Positions 58,114 to 64,000 of a stretch of DNA of 64,000 nucleotides are shown in pieces. The stretch comes from Diphasiastrum complanatum. Taxonomy: Eukaryota; Streptophyta; Lycopodiopsida; Lycopodiales; Lycopodiaceae. The notes under the pieces are model-generated. The model searched no databases and was not told where the DNA came from. It saw only the letters and a program-made list of their open reading frames with translations. Positions within the stretch are counted from its first letter, which is position 1; each line of letters opens with the position of its first letter. A program made the translations under genes and the position numbers. The stretch is taken from positions 46,206,646-46,270,645 of the forward strand of contig CM055099.1 of assembly GCA_029204225.1 (NCBI GenBank), given 5' to 3'.

Positions 58114-58430
58114 CTATTGCATGCTTGATTGTGAACATGCATATTATAATAATCACATATGTGAGTCTGAGACTTGAAAGTTGATGCATGCTTGATTTCA
58201 CAATGTTCTAGTTTCTTCTTCTTGTGCTCTCGCATACTTGAATTAATAAATATTACAAATGACAATATGTTTTTGATAATTTATTTGACAATATATTTTT
58301 ATTGTTTCTAATATTGTCCTCTTTTTGGCAAATGTATAAAAAAATGTCTTCCATATATTGGATGAAGAATTAATTGATTTTAATAAGTCTTGTAGACTAT
58401 GTGATTGATGGTTGGTGGCAATTATTTCAA
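58114..58430 (+). repeat. Dispersed repeat, copy 2 (see 41155-41400)
   Basis: Same ordered phrases as copy 1, in direct orientation. The copies differ by indels and substitutions. Confidence 0.75.
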
Positions 58431-58498
58431 ATTGTGAACTAGCGAAGTGGGCCCGTCGGCCGATGGTGTGTCTATGTGTGTGCGTGTGCACGTGCAAC

Positions 58499-58500
<2 letters not shown>

Positions 58501-58580
<80 letters not shown>
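58501..58580. repeat. (GA)40 microsatellite
   Basis: 80 bp of uninterrupted AG dinucleotides; it heads the first copy of the repeat family beginning GATTTCACATAG. Confidence 0.98.
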
Positions 58581-58584
<4 letters not shown>

Positions 58585-58740
58585 TCACATAGTCCCTCTT
58601 GACAAGTTAAGACCAAACCCTTTAGACCCTTTAATTTATAGCATAACATGAAAAAATAAAACTGTATAAAGTCTTACAGTAAAGCGAAGCAAGTTTTAGG
58701 ACACTTAGCTGTTACCTACCACCGATGACCGGGCGGCCGG
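58579..58740 (+). repeat. GA-headed repeat family, copy 1
   Basis: GATTTCACATAGTCC, then 'tcttgacaagt', 'aaaccctttaga' and 'taaagtcttacagta', matching 58830-59100 and 63155-63420. Ends near a GC-rich 'ccgggcggccggatgg'. Confidence 0.8.
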
Positions 58741-58743
58741 ATG

Positions 58744-58752
58744 GTGTGTGTG

Positions 58753-58797
<45 letters not shown>
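58744..58797. repeat. (GT)n microsatellite
   Basis: TG repeats of about 54 bp with one interruption. Confidence 0.95.
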
Positions 58798-58801
<4 letters not shown>

Positions 58802-58817
58802 GCGTGCGCGTGCGACA

Positions 58818-59110
58818 CAGAGAGAGAGTAAAAAGATTTCACATAGTCCATCTTGACAAGTCAAGGCCAAACCCTTTGAACCTTTAATTTATAGCAAAAC
58901 AGGAGAAAACAAAATTGTATAAAGTCTTACAGTACAGAGTACCATAAAGTGAAGCAAGTTCAGTTGTTACTTGCAACCATCCCACAAAACACAACTGCAC
59001 AAGTTAGTTACGTGAGGAAGACGGTGTCATAGCTAAGCATCAGTTGTTATCCATGTCTGGAACAAGATTCACTACCTTATCAACTCGATTGCAAATACAA
59101 ATCATACGTC
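58818..59110 (+). repeat. GA-headed repeat family, copy 2
   Basis: Preceded by GAGAGAGAG and starting GATTTCACATAGTCC. It extends further than copy 1, through 'agttgttatccatgtc' to about 59110. Confidence 0.8.
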
Positions 59111-60179
59111 CAATCTTCTCTATCATGAATTCCATTAATAGCAATACATTCTCTCCTAAAACAGATTCGTATAAAGACGAATGCCATATTGATCAGTATA
59201 AGGGCCAACCGAATGTATTAAGTTCACATTAGCATTATACAAATAAGAAGCTATCTTGTAATACACATAATACAAAGAGACTTGACCCTTGCTTCATGCT
59301 AGGTACTAGGGTAGATCCGCGTCATACTAGCCCTATGGCCCTCCCACGAGATCGTTAGGAGTCCGAGCACCTTATGGCTTGGGCAAATCCATATCATACA
59401 AGTCTGCGAAGGTCAAACTCTTATACAAGTACATTGCTCACCTACCATAGCCACTTTATGTTTATACCTCCTTGCTTTTTATTATTAGCATCATAACCAA
59501 TCAACTAAAAACATGAAACATCGTACATCTTCCAAATTATATTTTCGTAGGCATTCAATCTTAGCATATATTGAAGTTTCCCATGCGTAAGTGGACTCGT
59601 ATTGCGTATGCGTCAAAATACTTGCACAAAATCTACACTCGGGTAAAAAGCAATTTAGCTTCATACTTGGATGTGAGGTGAAGTCATTTCCTACAAGCTA
59701 CCCATCTTCCAACTGATTAAGCGAAACACCTTCCCTACGTGCTAATGATTCCAAACCGAAAGTAATAGGTTAATGGAGTGCAGTCTATTTTCATGAAAGG
59801 TATTATGATATAGTCAAGTGTGATTAAAGTTAATAAGAGGTTATAACGTCCATACAACCACGGCAGTTAGTTCATTACTTGAATTCCAACAAACTCATAC
59901 CGTCATTGTTCATGCTTCATAAAAATTCCTTATGTTATGGTCAGAAACACTGTATGAGTTTTCTTTTCCATAAGCAAAAAAATCTCAAGTCAACCGAAGC
60001 AAACCATTTGCTTATAGGGTGGCCTCCTACAGAGAGTTATATGCTCAAATTGAGCAGATGCCCTGGTCATAAAACTGTCATGCACGCAAAAGGTGTTCAT
60101 TCCTATCAACAATCACGCAATAAACTTTCAGGAGTTGTTTGGAAGCCAAGAACTCTATACCAATCCGACATTATTCACA
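59111..60179. other. Intergenic, no gene recognised
   Basis: Short frames only. The 3' portion may be the decayed end of the minus-strand pseudogene that follows. Confidence 0.35.
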
Positions 60180-63010
60180 TGCATGTGGGCTATTAACAGC
60201 AAGCACAAATCATTCACGTGTTGATAAGCTTAAGCCAATGATTTTCCCTAATCTGACAATACAATTGTCTATTAGGAAGGCATTCCATAAGCATAAGAGC
60301 TTTTTATCGATATTGTACCACCCTTCCGACTTTTTATTTGCATATGACCATTAAAAGGCATGCCTTTCTCGTTCCCACTTGAAACTCAGAAACACCTTAT
60401 TAGAATGTTTGAAAGCATAAGTAATGGACTTATTCATGATAGGTTTTCAACCCATCAGTGCCATCTAAAGGTATGTTTTCATAGCACTTAGAGATATTTG
60501 CAACTCATACATTGGTAATCTTTGATAGTAGATTGAGATAAAAATCAATCGAGGACTCGCACTGCCAAAATAAGCATGTATCCACATTTAGGATACCCTT
60601 GTATGTTTTTGCCTTAAGCCTGCACCCTCCTTGAGGAATGGTGACAGCATACCAAGAGCTCCTGTTAGGAATTTTGCGAGTTTTAGTAAAGCAAGAGTCA
60701 TGCGCATTGGTAATCCATCTAAAATATTCGTTGTGGGCTTTGTACGTACATAGTACATATGGGCAAAGAGTCGTTCCCCAAGAAGATGTTGGGTAAAAAA
60801 TCCAGTTAGCTTTTCCATGACATATTGATAGTTTCTGTAACTGAGTTTTCTTGATCATTAGAAAAGGGGCTGAAGTCAGGAGTGTTAAGTCTATCTAGGG
60901 CAAACTTCCGTACCAGAAATTTACATATGAAACTAGGATTGTGTTGTGCCTTGTTAATGTCATTGATGTAGAGCAAATTTGTGAGCCATATTCTTTCATT
61001 TTTAGCAGTTTGTATTTTTGCAATTGTGTCCTTATTGCCATCATAAGCCAGGGTTTCTTTTTTGATGATTTCCATGGCAATGTTTTTACAAAAAGTCGCA
61101 TGCTCCCTTATAGTTTCTTCATTTAAATGTTTGTGCATAGGCAAGAGCTTGGTTAATCTGAACCATCCATCATAAAGTTTAGAAGCCACCTCATTCATAT
61201 TATTCTTTCTCAAGGTAAATATGATGAGACCCGTCTCTAAAGATTTACGTAAAATCGTGGCTTTTTTACAATAATGCTATCGAAGAAATATCAGCCCAAA
61301 TTTTTTTGCAACAAAGTTCCTGAATCTATTAAGAGATAAGCATTCTCACACGAATGTAAGTTTTCTATGTTATCAAAGAAAAAATACCAACCACTTTTGA
61401 CACTTTGGTAGGTAGTCCCAACCAAACGTAATATCATGAAAGTGTTCATCTACAACAATGAATAGTCTGAATAAAACATGAGCGTTAAAAGTTTCACATG
61501 AATTGCTTCAAAAACTCTATTAAGGTAACATAGATGTAAAAAAAGAGCTCCCTGAATCACCGCTACTAGTCAGGTTGTAGATGTCCTGTCATTGAGTACT
61601 GACTTCTCTCCTTTCTGTCCTTTCTCCATCCTGCACACCGATTAATCCCGGTATAAATTCAGCCTTTTGATAGGTAGGTCGCTCTTTGTGCTACTTTGCC
61701 TTCCTTTCCAGTAAACCGTCTTATTTACCTGTCCCGGATGCAGATACTACGGAGTTTGGATTGTTGAATTAAAAATGCCCATATCTTTTGCTTGTGTTTG
61801 AAAAGTATTATCTTGGAGAGTGGAAAAGCTTGAGGGCACTCTATCTCTCGTATGTTTTCAGCATCGTCGAAGTGTGATAAGAGTTTGGCAGAAGAATCTT
61901 TGGCAAGCTCAATAGAGGGCATCAACCATGTACTGGGGACTTGAAAGAAAGGTAAGGTGTTGCCTTAACAACATCTCTGCGGAGCTTATGATATGCCATA
62001 GAAAGAAAGCATACATTTGTTTGTGAGAGAAGCACCAGGGAAGAACTTGCCTAGGAGTTGTTCATCATATACCAAATGGCGGTGGTCAAATCAGGATAAG
62101 TGATGAATGAGTTTTGCATTTATCACCGACATCTGACATAAAAGAGTGGCCGCTTCTAGTTCCATATTCTACTTGTGAAGGTTCATCCTATTAAAGCCAG
62201 TATAAAGTGTCCTCTAATTTTGGCCCAGGTCTGCTCAGAAGGGCAACGAGAAGGCTCAAAGTTGCTCATGCGAAGTAACAGACTAAAGGCTACGAGGAGC
62301 TTCAGAGAATGATTTTTGTGTAAAGCAACGGACTTACAAACTTCTATTTCTTTTCAGTAAGATGTGACATCAAGGATCCAAAGGTCGATAGGCAACAGGG
62401 GCAAGAAAATTGACATTAGGTAGGTTCCACACCTTATAGGCGTAAAGGCAGATTTGTAACTCAATAATTTGCTGGGATACAAAAGGGTATTTGACAGTTT
62501 TTGGATTGGCAGAAGTCATATGAATATTGATAACCAATATCATCGGTATCTTGAAAAAAGAATTCAAGCTGGAAAGCACTGTCCTCATCAAGCTCATCCA
62601 AAAAGACCAAAGGGTGTGGTGAAAGCGGTGCATCAGAGGAAGTATGTGGTACAACAACAAAGGAATTACCATTCTCATTCTCAAGGCATGCAAAGACTTT
62701 CCTAATATGTAGATTAAAAAATCTTTCATCTTCTTCAAATCTTTCGACAAACTCATTGAGCCGGCCATACAGATCTTCTACAGACTCAAAGTATCCTTCT
62801 TTTTAACAAACTCTAGATAGATCTGAACCTAGTCCAAAGTCCCCAACAGATCAGTCAAACATAAAACTTTATCCTTAGGTCCAACAGAAGAACAAGTAGC
62901 CCTATCAATGTCAATGATAAAGGAATGCATCATTACGGCCTTTTTCATACAACAAATAAGCGTCTGAATATAATGGTTAGGTGGAGGTAGGGGCTCCCCA
63001 TAACCCAAAA
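60180..63010 (-). pseudogene. Decayed large coding region with a reverse-transcriptase-like motif A
   Basis: On the minus strand, coherent protein text moves between frames. LYGRLNEFVERFEEDERFF to FFQDTDDIGYQYSYDF lies at about 62460-62820, and PSIELAKDSSAKLLSHFDDAE at 61725-61925. Next come NEVASKLYDGWFRLTKLLP and WLTNLLYINDINKAQHNPSF (60806-61213), then FRWITNAHDSCFTKT (near 60700). After a stop comes VANISKCYENIPLDGTDGL (60448-60504). The last fits RT motif A (x-D-I-S-x-x-Y-x-x-I-P) with Asp changed to Asn and a Tyr-to-stop change just before it. NCIVRLGKIIG in the text after it would sit where motif B lies. At least five frame breaks and several stops make it a dead gene. It is not copia or gypsy; Penelope-like or another non-LTR/cellular RT family is possible. 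The family is uncertain. Confidence 0.4.
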
Positions 63011-63154
63011 GAGCAGCATCTTGAAACCATCTTGTGGACTAAAACATGAAACAGACCTTTGTTAGTTTATGAACCGGATAAAAGGTAAGGGTTTAGTACT
63101 ATCCCAACCAAGGAATAGTCGGAGTTACACCACAAGGATGTAGAGAGAGAGAAA

Positions 63155-63420
63155 CACAATTTCACATAGTTCCTCTTGACAAAGCAAGACCAAACCCTTT
63201 GAAGCCTTTATTTATAAACCAACAAGGTATAGTAAAGCTAAAAATTAAAATACAGTACAGTAAAGCACCATATAGCATAACCACTCTCAAAACATCCAGC
63301 TGATACCTGCCACCATTCCACAACACAAAACCGCACGAGTTCATACAATGGGGAACACAAGTTTCATAGCTGAGCGTTAGTTGTTATCCATGTCCAAAAG
63401 AAGTTATACTACTTATCAGC
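63155..63420 (+). repeat. GA-headed repeat family, copy 3
   Basis: Preceded by GAGAGAGAG, then 'tttcacatagttcctcttgacaa', 'accaaaccctttga', 'tacagtacagtaaa', 'ccaccattccacaacac', 'tcatagctgagcgttagttgttatccatgtcc'. It aligns in order with copy 2. Confidence 0.8.
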
Positions 63421-64000
63421 ATAAATAGCATTTTAAATCATAGTCCAGTCTTCCCAAACGCAAAGACGATTTTCTAGCGATAGGCCAAGCCCCTCCGTTA
63501 CCGTATCAAGGCGAGTGTCATGCTGATCAGTTTTCGGGCATTGGTCTGTATTAGTTCATTTCGTTTAAAGCATAAGTATGAATATTTTTCACCGTATATA
63601 TTGCTTATCGCTAAAAGAAATGGTGTGAACATGTGTGCAGGTGTCAGAGCAGATCCATGCTATTCTAACCCTGGTGACTTAAGAAACGTCACGCACTACT
63701 TCCATACTCCTGAGCATATCCATGCTTTCCAATTGTATTTCACCATAATAGGATATGACTACTGAATGGGTAATAACTTTGCAAAAGCCATGGTTGAATA
63801 GTGTAATTACGAGTGAACTTACGTTTATCGTAACTCCATATTCAACCTGTGATTTTTTAAGACCTTGTATTGGATAAGCTTTATCTTATTGGTGAGGTTT
63901 CTGTGGGTTTTTACAAGCTATTAGGGCAGATCTGTGCCATTTTAATCCTTTGGTAAGAATCGTTTATCTTACGCAAATCCATGATGTCCAAGATAATTTG
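63421..64000. other. Intergenic, nothing recognised
   Basis: A single 81-codon frame at 63520-63765 has no recognisable domain. Confidence 0.4.

Noticed and set aside
58412-58651. Open frames across the GA microsatellite giving Arg-Glu or Leu-Ser repeats.
   Set aside because: These are translations of a simple repeat.
1-64000. CRISPR arrays, bacterial operons, rRNA or tRNA genes.
   Set aside because: None seen. Tandem repeats present lack regular spacers, and the gene content is plant nuclear.

Overview
The window looks like nuclear DNA of a land plant. It holds one intact, intronless CRINKLY4-type receptor kinase gene, one first exon with a chloroplast transit peptide, and a large load of plant-type transposable elements: Ty3/gypsy, Ty1/copia, a CACTA transposase and a large non-coding LTR element. 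Nothing prokaryotic or organellar was seen, and no rRNA, tRNA or CRISPR. The high density of decayed, nested LTR elements and the long AT-rich gaps would suit a large-genome plant such as a fern, lycophyte or gymnosperm. That placement is an inference; no sequence here fixes the species.

Layout. 1-7.8 kb: AT-rich intergenic DNA with a gag scrap, simple repeats and a cluster of CpG-rich perfect palindromes. 7.8-8.1 kb: first exon, minus strand, of a plastid-targeted protein that resembles the fibrillin/plastid-lipid-associated family. 10.3-11.7 kb: frameshifted CACTA (En/Spm, TNP2-like) transposase. 11.9-32.1 kb: a composite retrotransposon block. A minus-strand gypsy element (gag, protease, RT, a degenerate RNase H, an integrase with a duplicated core, then a second archaeal-type RNase H after the integrase) lies between two nearly identical 1.7-kb repeats. 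A third, older copy of that repeat is split by a copia element reduced to LTR-gag-protease-LTR. Outside these lie the two arms of a 2.1-kb/3.1-kb inverted repeat. 32.1-33.1 kb: a frameshifted coiled-coil ORF. 33.2-38.7 kb: a complete non-coding LTR element with Met-tRNA primer site and polypurine tract. 38.7-43.7 kb: AT-rich intergenic DNA.

43.7-46.4 kb: the CRINKLY4-like gene on the minus strand. Its upstream region (46.4-48.1 kb) carries an unusual array of AAAGG-containing units and a G-box inside a 16-bp palindrome. 48.2-57.4 kb: a tandem duplication, then the 3' end of a copia element whose LTR abuts a 5'-truncated plus-strand gypsy element. That element has RT, RNase H and integrase, a long accessory reading frame 3' of pol, and an 800-bp 3' LTR. 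58-64 kb: microsatellites, a GA-headed repeat family in three copies, and a decayed minus-strand coding region with a reverse-transcriptase-like motif A.

Only the receptor kinase looks like a complete working host gene. The other protein-coding traces are mobile-element remains or fragments. Boundaries of the composite block at 11.9-32.1 kb were drawn by eye from repeated text and are not fully resolved.
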